Assembly (NCBI GenBank): GCA_000934455.1
Contig: KN888110.1
Location: forward strand, 5,242 to 45,740
Length of the DNA stretch: 40,499 bases
Origin: Apostichopus parvimensis
Taxonomy: Eukaryota; Echinodermata; Holothuroidea; Aspidochirotida; Stichopodidae
Reading direction: 5' to 3'
The notes beneath the pieces are model-generated. The model searched no databases. It was not told where the DNA came from and worked only from the letters and a program-made list of their open reading frames with translations. Made by a program: the position numbers and the translations under genes. Below are positions 11,011 to 21,301 of the stretch, piece after piece (position 1 is the first letter of the stretch; each line of letters starts with the position of its first letter).

Positions 11011-12885
11011 TTCAAAGATACCAAAGACGAGAGAAGGATGGCATCACCAACTGGTAGTTGTTCATCTCTGTGGATCCTGGAGAAGTTGATGGATATTCCC
11101 AACCAGCCTCCAGGGGGTACCATCCGTCCAGATGAGCAGTACGTTCTTAGCTTTGAAGATGACGGTGAAACTCTCGTGGTGATGAGAGAGCCACGGAACC
11201 AACAGGATTCGTTACAGTCATCCACGGAAGAGTTGTCGTCTTCATTGGCCACGACACCAGAGACTGCCACCTCCATGGGTTCGTCACAGAATCATACCCC
11301 TGCAGTGGTGGTGGAGCCATTGATACCATCAAGGCATGGCGAACTGTCTGATCCATCGTCGTTTGTGTCGTCTCCGGTCGAAAGTCAAGTAAGTTCATTT
11401 AGTGGCAATAGAAATTTTATAACAGATTCGGGCCCATCTGTGACCGTTTTGGATGTAGATGGAGACATAGAGTACACCCCGGGTGGGAGGCACCATTACC
11501 GCAAGAGGAGGAACACATGTCCGCCCGAGACACCACCGGAGAAGATGAGGGACCAGACGAGAGAAGATAAAATGGTACCGACAAGACTGGTCAGGAGGAA
11601 ATCAAAACGTGATAAAAGTAACCTCTCCAACAAGAGGAGAAGTTTACCCTCCTTGTTCGGTAGATGGGCTCAACGTCTTTCATTCAGGAGAAAGAGCGCC
11701 AAGAAAAAGCAACGTTCCCCTCAGGAAGGAGAGACACACCCGGAGACAGGGAAGTCCGACTCAATGAAGAGAGAGATGACCTCTGATAGTGTCAAGTCAG
11801 ATGATGGCTCTTATGTAACTTTACCGTCAGTCACTACAGAGGATGGGTTTAACGGATGTGAAAAATGTGGAAGAAACCTCGACCAGAGAAGAATGGAGTC
11901 ATTTCCCTCCATTCACGTCCAGGACGGAGCAGCAGCGAGAATGTCTCAGTGGTGGTTGGAACAGAGGTCACCCTGCCTCGTCCCCAAATTTGTTAGCTTA
12001 GACAGAGTTGGGGGTCAAGCAGAGAGTGACGTTAACGGTCGAATACCGAGGCAAGCTAAGTCAAACAGGCAGAGCCGATCTAAGAGAAATTCCTTGCCAA
12101 TGATATCACCAAAGCCAAAAAGTTATCCCAGACCGCAGTCTTTTCACGGTAATCTTTCCGCCTGTTCTTGCCAATGTGGTGCCAGCAGTGACTTCAGCAA
12201 TAAGAAACAAAGGCAACAGCAGCATCTTAAAACAACTAGACCAGTCTCATGGGCTGGTCAACCTCAACATATGCAAATTAATCACCCTAATTGGTCCATT
12301 AACAGTACTCCATCGATGGAACAGCTAAAGGGGAAAATCCGTGCCAATACTATAACAGAGGTCACACATGAGACTAACAACCATACTATGGAACATTCTG
12401 CAGATGTGAGTTTAGAATCCTTGGAAGATGTGTTGATGGATGACATAGTTAATGTGCAATGCGTTCCTGAAACCTTGATTACATCGGCATTGTCGCAGAG
12501 CGAGGTAGATCTTAACAAAGACATGTCCTCAGAGATGAAACAGGAAAGTGGAATGTCAATAAAGCTGAATATTATGTCTAGCGATGTCGGTGAAAGTGAA
12601 GAGATTTCTTCAGGCGGAGGTGAAGAGAGGACCGAGGGGATGGAGGTGGCTAGATTAACCCCAGAGATGATGCTGTCTGAAGTCATCACTTCAGATGGAG
12701 GAGAGAAGAGGATGGATATGACAGGATTAACCCCAGAGATGATACAGTCTGAATGCATCACTTCAGATGGAGGAGAGAAGAGGATGGATATGGCAGGATT
12801 ATCCCCAGAGATGATGAGGTGTGAAGGTGTTGCAGTAACTGGACGTGGGAAGAGAGACAGTGGCATTGAGGTGACAGACAGCATG
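11011..12885 (+). CDS. large coding exon of an unrecognised, mostly disordered phospho-motif protein
   Basis: This is the one clearly coding block in the window. I take the start at ATG 11038 (A at -3, G at +4), 27 nt inside the exon. The exon could instead be internal, since it is open from its first base. It ends at a GTGAGT donor (12886-12891), so it contributes 616 residues in phase 0. Read-through would add eight residues to a TAA at 12910-12912. The N-terminus (about 1-50) is the most ordered-looking part, with hydrophobic pattern SLWILEKLMDIP and YVLSFEDDGETLVVM. Residues 50-140 are Ser/Thr/Pro-rich. Residues 183-226 are strongly basic, with an amphipathic core LPSLFGRWAQRLSFRR that could serve as a nuclear signal, membrane patch or calmodulin-type site. 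Three [RK]Rx[ST]xP motifs are centred on T160, S202 and S352, of the kind used by basophilic kinases and 14-3-3 proteins. Cys pairs occur at C274/C277 and C376/C378/C380. Residues from about 525 form an acidic tandem repeat. No catalytic domain or signal peptide is seen. I do not recognise the family; a scaffold or signalling adaptor is an inference. Confidence 0.85.
12610..12834 (+). repeat. in-frame 72-bp (24-residue) coding tandem repeat
   Basis: Units start at 12610 (81 bp, with three extra codons), 12691 and 12763 (72 bp each). The second and third share nearly identical DNA through GATGGAGGAGAGAAGAGGAT and the following CCCCAGAGATGAT. At protein level each unit reads SDGGEKRMDM followed by (T/A)GL(T/S)PEM(I/M). 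The low synonymous divergence suggests recent duplication, and the copy number may vary between individuals. The block ends about 17 codons before the exon's donor. Confidence 0.9.
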
Positions 12886-13910
12886 GTGAGTAACTGTGAA
12901 GAGGTTCTCTAAGATTTGTAGCCTACAACTGCATGCATTGCAAGCATAGTCAGTCTAAGTTTGTAGTTTAATAACCCAACTTATTACTTGGAAGGTAGAC
13001 TTATCTTCAGGTTGTCAAACTCAGATGTAAATTTTATCCGTTTATAGACAGTTCTATTATGAAAAGAAGGTGGCAAAATGAGTGCATCACTTTTGGTGAG
13101 CTGTCAATGTATACTTCTATGGTAAAATGCAGGGGAAGCTTTTGCTTTGTTTGAGAACCAACAACTATGTAACATTAATCAGAAATGGATGTCATTAAGT
13201 ACCAAATGTATCTTAAAGTCACAAGGAATTGATGTCAAAGGTCAGAATGATGCCCGTCCATGCTTGCCTGATAATGGTCTCACGACCAAAACTGTTTTGC
13301 TTTACTCTGTGTTACGATGGTTTACATTCTGTAGGTAACTTATTCAGAGTAAAGGATATTTAGATACTGGGCGATGCCAATCATCATTGGGATGTAAAAT
13401 ACTGTTTGTGTAGGGTCACCAGCATACGTTGGGATTGAATTATCTTTGCCATGCATGTTCCTGTATGGTTACCAAACACAAGAAATTACTGACAATATGA
13501 AATACTGTCTTAGCGTAAAGTTCAGTAAACAAATCTCTTCACGATTTAATATCCCTCCCTGCCAGTGTTTCTGCTTCTTGTGAGAGAAATCCTGCAGTAT
13601 TGATCACCTTGGTAGTGCAAGACTTGCTTCAGCTGTCAGAAACCATAATTCACTCAGTTTCAAATTTCACACCAAAGGGATAACTTTTGAAGAGGTTTGG
13701 CTGCTTTTGCTTCAGTACAACTGACAGGATATCGGCCTTAAAGGGATTAGCCAATAATCCCTGTTAACAAACAGTACATGTACTGCTCTGAATATATTGC
13801 AATGGAGACTCTATGCACCTACTAAACCTACCCTTGTCAAGCATACATTTGATAACATATGTCATGTGCAACCCTTAAACCCTCCTGCCCCCCTCCCCTC
13901 CCCCCATCAG
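12886..13910. other. probable intron between large exon and microexon
   Basis: It begins GTGAGT and ends in an unusually pure C/T tract (13880-13906) with CAG at 13908-13910. A short hairpin GGGATTA-gccaa-TAATCCC lies around 13744-13762. A 63-codon frame at 13147-13338 has no splice support and is not called. If the microexon is false, the gene could instead end at the TAA at 12910-12912 and this would be 3' UTR and intergenic sequence. Confidence 0.5.
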
Positions 13911-13934
13911 TCTCCTATCAGTCCAATTGAAAAG
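13911..13934 (+). CDS. candidate 24-nt microexon (SPISPIEK)
   Basis: The exon is preceded by one of the longest pyrimidine tracts in the window ending ATCAG, and followed by AAAG|GTGAGT. It is exactly eight codons, TCT CCT ATC AGT CCA ATT GAA AAG. It enters and leaves in phase 0, matching the phase-0 end of the large exon. The peptide has two Ser-Pro sites, in keeping with the composition of the upstream exon. Short in-frame exons like this are often alternatively spliced. The main doubt is that C/T-rich low-complexity DNA can mimic an acceptor. Confidence 0.5.
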
Positions 13935-14235
13935 GTGAGTGCAATAATACTTAAAGCAGGACAATTGGCATAACAGGTCTACAAATCGAGTGCTTACTAT
14001 AGTGGTTCAACTGTTACGCAATATCATCAACCAGACAGTGGTAAGAGTAACACCTCTGTTCGTATTATGGTTTGTACAGCATAGGGTGAGGGGGGGGGGT
14101 GGAGTGGTGGTGCTTTTGGAACTTTCTTCTTAACTTTAGCCCTACAAGCAAGCTAACATTTGCAGAATTGTGCGAGTGAAAGTTTAAACTATACAAAAAG
14201 ATTCTACTGCTCATTTGAATGGGAAGTGTGAGGGA
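13935..14235. other. intronic sequence, no gene seen
   Basis: It starts with the GTGAGT donor of the microexon. It contains a G-rich run near 14091-14100 and no supportable frame on either strand. The minus-strand frame at 14065-14271 runs into the adjacent satellite and is not called. Confidence 0.5.
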
Positions 14236-14237
14236 GC

Positions 14238-14425
14238 AGTATATATCCCTAACTGTGTTAATATATCCCAAACTGTGTTAATATATTCCAAACTGTGTTA
14301 ATATATCCCAAACTGTCAATATATCCCGAACTGTGTTAATATATCCCGAACTGTGTTAATATATCCCAAACTGTTAATAAATACCAAACTGTCAGTATAT
14401 CCCAAACTGTCAATATATCATAAAC
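14238..14425. repeat. 20-bp AT-rich satellite (TTAATATATCCCAAACTGTG)
   Basis: About nine to ten copies of the unit are present, with CCCGAACTGTG and ATTCCAAACTGTG variants. Several copies are shortened to 17 bp (CAATATATCCCAAACTGT). It lies inside a probable intron. The short + strand frame across it (14353-14547) encodes a tandem peptide such as YPKLSIYHKL and is an artefact of the repeat. Confidence 0.9.
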
Positions 14426-14759
14426 TTTTCAAATATGTGAATATTTTATATAATACAACCACATACATTAGATTCATGTTTTGTGACAGATCTTTGATGG
14501 CAATTGATATCCAACATTTCATATTCCCAGTTCCAAAGTTCAAATAGCATTATATATGCCATAATGTTATTTACCTTGTTAGGAACTGTGGACTGAAATG
14601 CTAAACTAACTTGCTTTGCATTCAACCAGACATCATCATTTGTAAATTAATCTATCGCTGCTTATAAGATGCAGTGCCAGTAAAGTAGTACACAATGCAA
14701 CGGAGTTTCCAAACAAATTATGTTAACAGAGAGCAAAGGTAGATATTTTACTATGTATC

Positions 14760-14900
14760 ACACAGTTCTGTCGACTTTTAAAATATCCGGTCTCTGAAGA
14801 AGATCCTGCTAGGATCGAAATGTCAGGCCCAGAATACTTTTACACTTTCTCTTACATAGGCTCTTTAGTGGATAAGCAGTTTGCTAACAGTTTTTGTTTT
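14760..14900 (+). mobile_element. Penelope-like element fragment with hammerhead-like motif, copy 1
   Basis: At 14794-14820 the sequence reads CTGAAGA, then A, then a perfect hairpin GATCC-tgcta-GGATC, then GAAA, followed by TGTCAGGCC. CTGANGA, stem II, GAAA is the hammerhead ribozyme core order, and Penelope-like retroelements are known to carry hammerhead motifs in their terminal repeats. One extra A lies between CTGAAGA and the stem, so activity is doubtful. No reverse transcriptase or GIY-YIG frame accompanies it, so this would be a terminal remnant. The limits given are approximate. A second copy is at 25537-25575. Confidence 0.5.
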
Positions 14901-15532
14901 TATTTTATTTTTATTTTGACTTTTACAATATGGTCTAACATATAAGCATATTTTAGGCGGCAGATTCACTGTACTATATTACCGTATGTTCAAACCTTTT
15001 AATACACAAATCTTTTCCACATTTAGGTCCAAAGATTTTTCACTATCTGCTGATTCCACTGACAGTTTTAGCTTTGATTGCATATTTTTGTTGTTCTGAT
15101 GAATTTCATTTTCAAAATATTTTGATACTGTTTGGTACTGTTTGTCTCCATCAGTTTTCTCTTTGATTAATCAACTTGATTATTGACAAATGAGCTGGCA
15201 AGCAAATTTGTAAAGATCGAAGATAGTCATAAATTAAAACTTATTCTCTCAAAGGAAAAAAACATGGAGGATATTTGAGTTTGATCAGCTATATAATAAT
15301 TTCATGTTGTAATCATACTATTGATTTTGATAGGAACATTGTTAACTACAAACCAAATTTCATTCTTCTTGAACGACAGTTTAGATTGACATATCTTAGG
15401 CACCGTTTGGATGTCTACGTGAAATAGGTTGCACTTGAAATATAATAGCCCACATGTTGTAACAATAAAGACATTTGATATGGATACATTTCATTAAGCA
15501 TCGTTTGTTCAATATGTTTTGATCGATCAGAC

Positions 15533-15553
15533 AGTTGTCATGACAACTCCCTG
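15533..15553. repeat. palindromic element, diverged copy
   Basis: The segment contains the perfect 16-bp palindrome AGTTGTCATGACAACT at 15533-15548, followed by CCCTGG. The half-site (C)AACTCCCTGG matches the right arm of the hairpin at 5803-5840 and the one at 37535-37553. Confidence 0.55.
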
Positions 15554-15880
15554 GATTGATTGTGTTTTACTGTAATTAATAATCCAGAGTGTCTAATTTC
15601 ATGCAGGCAAGTTGTTGTGTAGGTTTGTGTACTTTCATAATCTGTTTAGCTTCTTGACTATGTGTTAAAAGAGGATTTACATTTTCAATCATACTTTGGT
15701 AATTTTATTGACTATCTTTGCCTTTTTTCAAACCTTCTATTTCTGTTCAGCATTAAAATTTAGCTTTGCATCTTTTCACAGGGCCCTTCACACCAGGGGG
15801 CCGGGCCATGATCCCACCAATAATTTTGACATGCATAATTTTCATGTGGGTCTGACACCTCAACAGGTGACAATTTCAAT

Positions 15881-16008
15881 GCCAGTGAGCATTGCCATGA
15901 CAACTTCCCCCTCCCCAATTAAATGGCAGTGAGCATTGCTATGACTACTGCCCCCTCCCATTTTCAGTGCCAGTGAGCATTGCTATGACTACTGCCCCCC
16001 CCCGCCCC
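15881..16008. repeat. 44-bp tandem repeat, three copies
   Basis: The word GCCAGTGAGCATTGC(C/T)ATGA recurs at 15881, 15925 (GGCAGTGAGC) and 15969, each followed by a CCCCCTCCC-type stretch. The last copy expands into a long C run. It lies just after a possible donor CAG|GTGACA at 15867. Confidence 0.85.
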
Positions 16009-16311
16009 CACCCTCCCAATCTCAAACCTGTGTTGGGTTTCCTGGATTCTGTGCATCTTCACTGGTTGATACTAACGGGAAATACTCATGCAGTGTGTAT
16101 CCTTATAACAATTGTTTCATTTTCATTTTTCTAACTATCTCAGGGTTCTAGCTCTGAGTATTATTAGTTCACCAATATGACAAATGTTCTAGTGGAAACT
16201 GCAGCAGTTTGAACACTGCAGAATATTGGTCTGACTGACTCTTGCCCTCTCCTCCTCTCCTCCCTACGCGCACTTCCCTCAATCCCAAATCTGTGTCAAG
16301 ATCCTGACTCA

Positions 16312-16569
16312 TTAAAGTTATGCTGTGTTGGCCCAAAATATGCTAGATATTCAAATATGGTCACTGTTGGTCAAAATTCTTCGACTGATTTTATCACAAC
16401 CTTTGAGGAAATTTTCCTCACTGGGACATTTAGTCATCTTGTGTGTTCTACTGTTCTTAAAAATGTCTGAGAACAATTTGGAGAGTAAAGACCTCCAGGA
16501 AATTACTTTTCAAAACTTCTAGCAATAATAGCGTGCTATAATTTGGGGCCTATACTGGCTACCCTTTAA
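16312..16569. mobile_element. TTAA-ended MITE, family A, copy 1
   Basis: The left end reads TTAAAGTTATGCTGTGTTGG followed by CCCAAAATATGCTAGATA. The right end, read in reverse complement, starts TTTAAAGGGTAGCCAGTATA followed by GGCCCCAAATTATAGCACGCTATTATT. These form imperfect terminal inverted repeats of about 40 bp, and both match the termini of the element at 17890-18231. The interior has no transposase. TTAA lies at both edges and may be a target-site duplication or part of the terminus. The small + strand frame at 16325-16522 is inside this element and is not a gene. Confidence 0.7.
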
Positions 16570-16832
16570 ACTCCATAGGGTGAAAAGTCTAGAAGAACCT
16601 CATAAGTAAAAATGAATTAATTGTTAATTATTATCTGATATCCCATATAACATGGTAAGTTGAGGGTAACTTTGTAGAATATCAAACACAAATATCTTAC
16701 TTGAAAGGATCCCTTTAAAAAACAAAATAGCACCTGAGCTCAGAAGGGTGGGAAAAATTAATGTGCAGTAAGATAGCTCAGTGACATTTCTGTGTAATAT
16801 CTATATCACCCTGTTATGAGGGGGTGTTAAAT
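16570..16832. other. no gene seen
   Basis: AT-rich sequence between the MITE and the microsatellite. A donor-like ATG|GTAAGT occurs near 16652, but there is no open frame with an acceptor in front of it. Confidence 0.5.
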
Positions 16833-16875
16833 TTCTTCTCTCTCTCTCTCTCTCTCTATTTATATATATATATAG
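16833..16875. repeat. (TC)n(TA)n microsatellite
   Basis: A CT dinucleotide run (16834-16858) is followed directly by ATTTATATATATATATA. It is a compound microsatellite, likely length-polymorphic. Confidence 0.9.
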
Positions 16876-17258
16876 GCTGAGTTTACTTTTATCAACTCCC
16901 AGGATCTGTTCCACCTCTGTAAAAGGATGGATATTTTGTCTGTTTGTTTTGACAGCAGTTGCTGAATTTATTTGTTTGGTCATGATCCTACCCTTATCTT
17001 TTACTGGAAGTACAGTTGCCCTTTACCCATTGTCTGTAAACAATGATCTGGGTAGGATATATGTTTTATTGTTGCTGTATATTACAGTAATCCTGCATTG
17101 AATTATATATCATTCATAGATACCAAAGGCATGAACATTGACTGAATTGTGTCTCAAGGCAAATTGCAGAATAATTTTTTTTTTACAATATGGAATCACT
17201 TTAAAGAGGATATTGTGCATGGGAATCATTAATTGGATTTTATCTTTGGTTGTGAACC

Positions 17259-17348
17259 ATGGAATTTACTTTCATAAAGAATGTGAGTCTGAAGACGCAA
17301 AGTTTAAGACACTTTAAAAGGAAAGGCAACGGAGAAATAGCAAAGATG
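17259..17348 (+). CDS. candidate small exon ending ATG|GTAAGT
   Basis: Thirty open codons run from ATG 17259 (ACCATGG context) to a GTAAGT donor at 17349-17354, ending in phase 0. As an internal exon it could begin after AAAG at 17279, again in phase 0, giving 23 residues with a basic stretch RHFKRKGNGEIAK. That would be frame-compatible with the microexon at 13911-13934. As a first exon it would use the ATG. The acceptor is mediocre and the exon is short, so this rests on donor strength and phase alone. Confidence 0.35.
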
Positions 17349-17404
17349 GTAAGTATATAGCTAGCTGTCTTCTAAACATTGTTAAGATGCATGATAAGCA
17401 CAAG

Positions 17405-17545
17405 AAACTACTGTCACTAACTGTATAGTCACTAATATATAGTCACTATATGTAGTCACTATAGTCACTAATATATAGTCACTATATATAGTCACTATAT
17501 ATAGTCACTATATATTAGTGACTATATATAGTCACTAACTATATA
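17405..17545. repeat. TATAGTCACTA repeat with an internal inversion
   Basis: Copies of ATATAGTCACTATATA recur every 16-21 bp, and one copy (about 17505-17525) is in the opposite orientation (TATTAGTGACTATATA). The block can therefore fold into a long AT-rich hairpin as well as slip as a tandem repeat. Confidence 0.8.
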
Positions 17546-17889
17546 TACATAATAGTGTTATCATAACTGATGTAGCACAGAAACACATTGTGAAAATAAA
17601 TTTTTTAATTTTCAAGACACTCGAATTTGACAGAAATATTTATCATGAAAGTAATGCATAAATAGTGCTATGTCCAAGATATGATAAAACTAAAATTGAA
17701 ATGGTCACATATGGTCAAACCTTTAAAGGTTATTAGTTTTTCTTCATCTTTTTTTTTGTGCCTCAATTGGGCATTATGTGTACGTGCTTTTAAGTCTCAT
17801 ACTTTGCTAAAAATATGATACTAAATTTTCTGTTCTGTCTTGGTTCTTCAAATGTGTGGAGATGCAGGGCTCGCAGGCACACCCAGACA
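17546..17889. other. no gene seen
   Basis: A perfect 14-bp palindrome AACCTTTAAAGGTT lies near 17718-17731. There is otherwise no structure or frame of note. Confidence 0.5.
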
Positions 17890-18231
17890 TTAAAGGTCTG
17901 CTGTATAGACCCCAACTATGGCACGCTATCATGGAAAAGGTTCTTGCCTTGATCGTAAAATGACCTCTTTTTACCAATTAGTCTGCAACACCTGCCACAT
18001 ATTTTTTCTTGTATGAGGGTATTTGTGTGAACGCTGTAGGATTAACTACATTTTAGAAATGGACATATTTCCACACAGTGTTTACAAAAAGAGCCCAATG
18101 GTGTTAAGAAGCTATGCAGGCTAATGGTAGAGCCTGAAGTCGATTTACGACCGTGGCAGGTCGATTATGTAATCGCAAAACTTTCCTAGCTATAGCGTGC
18201 TATAATTGGTGCCAATAAAGCAGATCTTTAA
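17890..18231. mobile_element. TTAA-ended MITE, family A, copy 2
   Basis: The left terminus is TTAAAGGTCTGCTGTATAGA then CCCCAACTATGGCACGCTAT. The reverse complement of the right terminus is TTAAAGATCTGCTTTATTGG then CACCAATTATAGCACGCTAT. That is about 45 bp of imperfect inverted repeat on a 342-bp element with no coding capacity. TTAA is at both edges. It shares its ends with 16312-16569, so both derive from one family, presumably mobilised by a transposase encoded elsewhere. Confidence 0.8.
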
Positions 18232-21200
18232 TGCAGGATGCGAATAATAAACATAAGAGTAGAACAGTGGGTACGAGAAAAATAGTTAAAACTTTGGTGG
18301 TTTTAATGAGGCTCTCGCAAACCTTTAATTGATTTAAGTTTTTTTTCCTCTGAAGAACAGAAGGCCAGAGAAACAATGAAGAAGGAATGTTAAAGGCATG
18401 TCAGAATGTTTTGATCAGTTGTGGAAGTGGTAAAAAGTGGTACATAGGAGCACCAGTTCTTCAAAGGGGGTACAGATAGAAAAGTGGGAACGAGACACAC
18501 ATACTCAGACAGTAAACGGAGCATGAAAATAGTAGACAAGTGTTGAAGCATAGAATTATTATTAATTGCTATCTTTACTCATTAATGTTTTTAGTAGGCT
18601 ATGCAGAAGCTATTCAGTCTGGGAATGTCACACATTTATCTCAAACACATGAGGTGCCTCTTTTAGGTCACTTTTTAGCTCTTTGGATAATTGCCACTGA
18701 GGTCTGGACCTTCCCAAGAATGACAATTGGAAGTGAATGATTGTACCTCTGTTTTGCTTGGAACATAAAAACACATGATGTGTAGGTAGGTCCTGATGAG
18801 TGTTAGAACCATCCTGATGACTTGAAGTCAACAAAGATCAAATCCTTGAATAATGTGGCAAGGAATCACTATGAAGCAAGTGGTTGTCTGGTTGGATGAG
18901 TTTTTCTATCCCATGTGGTAGGCAGTACAAATGACCTTCGAAAGAAAAAAAAATTAATGGAGCCAGTGTATCTATGCACAATCATAAACTGGTGAGGCTG
19001 AAAGTATTCCGTTGACTGGGTGACTCCAACAGAGGATAATCAAGTCCAACGATTATTGCATGCGAGAGGAGGAACCTCAGTCTCTCACTACATCCCCCTT
19101 TTTATTCAGTCATTCAGTCCTTTCTCTACCAAAGAAACACTCAAGTACCTTAAGCCAGTAATGAAAAATCCTTTGGAGGAGATTTTACCCGAACAATTGG
19201 CCTTTATTCATGACACAATTAGGCATTATCCTGCAAGAGGATATACCATTAGCTGGACCTGCCTTAACCCAAAGTTTGACTGATGAGAGAGTAAATTGAA
19301 ACAGGAAATTTGTTTGCAGCTCAGTTTGAGTTTGGAGCATATGTGAACCCTCATTCATCAATATTTGGATTGTAAAGTTTATTCTTGGCCCGGCCAGATC
19401 TGTGTAAAGTTAATGCACTCTGGAAAAGTTCAATCAATTTGATCAGAATCCGAAAGAAGAAAGGGCAGTATACTCTATGTCTTGAGTAAAAGTTCAAACT
19501 GTGATTGCTTTTGTGGTAAGTTTGAGTAACAGCTTAACACAGCTAGGAGAATGTATCAAAAGTGTGTAAAGGTAATTGTGGTTAAAGTTTATGGACGGAG
19601 GGTCAAAAGGATTTGTAGTAGCTAAAAGTCCCCTGAGGTAGTTTAAAAAAAATAGTCATAATCTCAGTGTGGTTCACACTTTATTAAATGCTTTCTGAAA
19701 TTCTGATATTATCATATTTCACAGCAGAGTGAGGAAGAGAGAAAAATATAGATAGTGAAACTGAAAACGTATTTTTCATTTTGCAATTGCCAATGTAGTG
19801 GTATCATACTCGATTCCTCAAGGAGAGATAAGGTGCCTGAAGCATGAAAATCACACTCTTTGCCTGAAACCTAAGTTATACAATTAATTGATTCTCATCA
19901 TGCACAGATGTGTACAAATTTGCTACATCTACCTGTAAATTATGAGATTTAAATGATTTAATTTGATAAAGTGTACCAGAATTTCCTGAAAGTCTTTTGT
20001 CCAGTACAAAGTGGCATAAAGTTAATCTAAATATTTTGAGATTTATTTATTATGGCATTCTGTTTATAAAATTTCATCTGTATATTCTTTTATTTCATTT
20101 GTACGTACACATATTATTTCTGGCTCCAAGATTCCACTTGATTGTGCTCGTTAAAGATGCACAATAACAGAGATGATAAAAACAATTCTTGCTTGCTCCC
20201 ATCTCCATCCAATTTAAATCAGAATATAGCTGTGATTTTTTATGTGTTTGAAATACAATACTGGAATACTTGCGATGAGCATTCCAAGCTGTAGACTTCA
20301 ATGACCGCTTACAACACAGTTGGATGGCTACAAACTTTACAGTTTGGAACCCCAGTTGTCATGGGCAACTACGCTTATGAAAATATGACTTGATGTTTTT
20401 CATCATCATTCTTAAAATTTCCATTTATGAGATTGACTGCAGATGTCGTATTATTGGGAATGTGAATTGAATTAATTAGCATCTGGGCTGAAGGAGACCA
20501 AAAAGAAAACAGAGTTGAGCTAAGACAACATTATCAAAGCTAAAATTCATTTGGATCTTGATGTATATATAATAAATAATATATGGTAGTTATTAAACAA
20601 TGTAGGGATGACTTCAAACTCAGTCTATAAAAGTTTGCCATGATTGTAATCATGTAAAAAGTGCAAGTTGAGGTAACCTCTTTTGTTTGGGTTGTGGGAG
20701 CATGGTGGTGGGAAAGTGGAGGGTGGAGGGGAGGTAAGGGGAGAAGGGGGGAGGCAGAAGGAAGCAGTGCGTACGAATAGTTGAAAGACTATTCAGTATC
20801 TTTCTTCATTATGCCATAGCTGTGATCAGAGCTTAAATATAAGAAGATAGCTTTACATGTGTGAAGATGGGGGGGGGGGGGGGGGGGGGGGGGGGGGATA
20901 ATGGATGGGATTGAGAGAAGTTATGATATATTATATATAAATAAATGAAGAATGGAAAATTAACTGTGAATTTAAACATAAATTCAATCAAAACAAGTGT
21001 TGAAAGAGTTTCCTGTGAGTCAAGGACAGCAGAGTTGACAAAATTGATAATTTAGGCATTTCTGAACTTCCAAGCGCTGTTTTCACTGCAAATGGTCTGT
21101 ACATTACTTTTCAAAATGTCAGTATAGGTCAAAATGTGGCGCATTAATGCTGTGTTACAAATTTCTCAGCCCTTTTTGCTGTGTTTTCTTATCTGTATTG

Positions 21201-21301
21201 TTCCTTCGATTGCAAACGAATAGTACAGTGTTAAATATGACAAGTGTCGTTTCAAAGGATCTACAGAAGTCAGGTAAAGTGTGCTACTCTGGGTAAGTCA
21301 G
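18232..21301. other. intronic or intergenic, one weak candidate terminal exon
   Basis: A strong acceptor (T/C tract ending TTTTTATTCAG, 19109) opens a phase-0 frame of 57 codons to TGA at 19281-19283, with protein-like composition including KNPLEEILPEQLAFIHDTIR. This could be an alternative 3' terminal exon after the 17348 donor, but there is no independent support. A second strong pyrimidine tract at 18340-18360 leads to a frame that stops within 11 codons. A purine-rich tract is at 20694-20766. The remainder shows nothing. Confidence 0.3.
20869..20897. repeat. G29 homopolymer
   Basis: An uninterrupted run of 29 G residues on the + strand. Its length may be an assembly or sequencing approximation. 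It is capable of G-quadruplex formation. The window also has shorter G and C runs (2088, 14091, 15990, 23327, 23503), so long G/C homopolymers recur in this genome. Confidence 0.95.

Noticed and set aside
11007..11398. Minus-strand frames of 83-89 codons opposite the large exon
   Set aside because: Antisense shadows of a coding exon, with no independent signals.
12282..12884. 200-codon minus-strand frame opposite the coding repeats
   Set aside because: It mirrors the + strand tandem repeats, and the plus strand has the splice sites and Kozak start.
15751..15866. Possible exon with very strong acceptor (CTATTTCTGTTCAG) and CAG|GTGACA donor
   Set aside because: It is open only if entered in phase 1, which does not match the neighbouring exon ends (phase 0), and the donor is followed directly by a tandem repeat. 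Kept as a weak possibility only.
19110..19283. Phase-0 terminal exon candidate after a strong pyrimidine tract
   Set aside because: Fifty-seven codons to a stop with plausible composition, but frames of this length occur by chance many times in the window. Mentioned in the region entry but not called as a gene.
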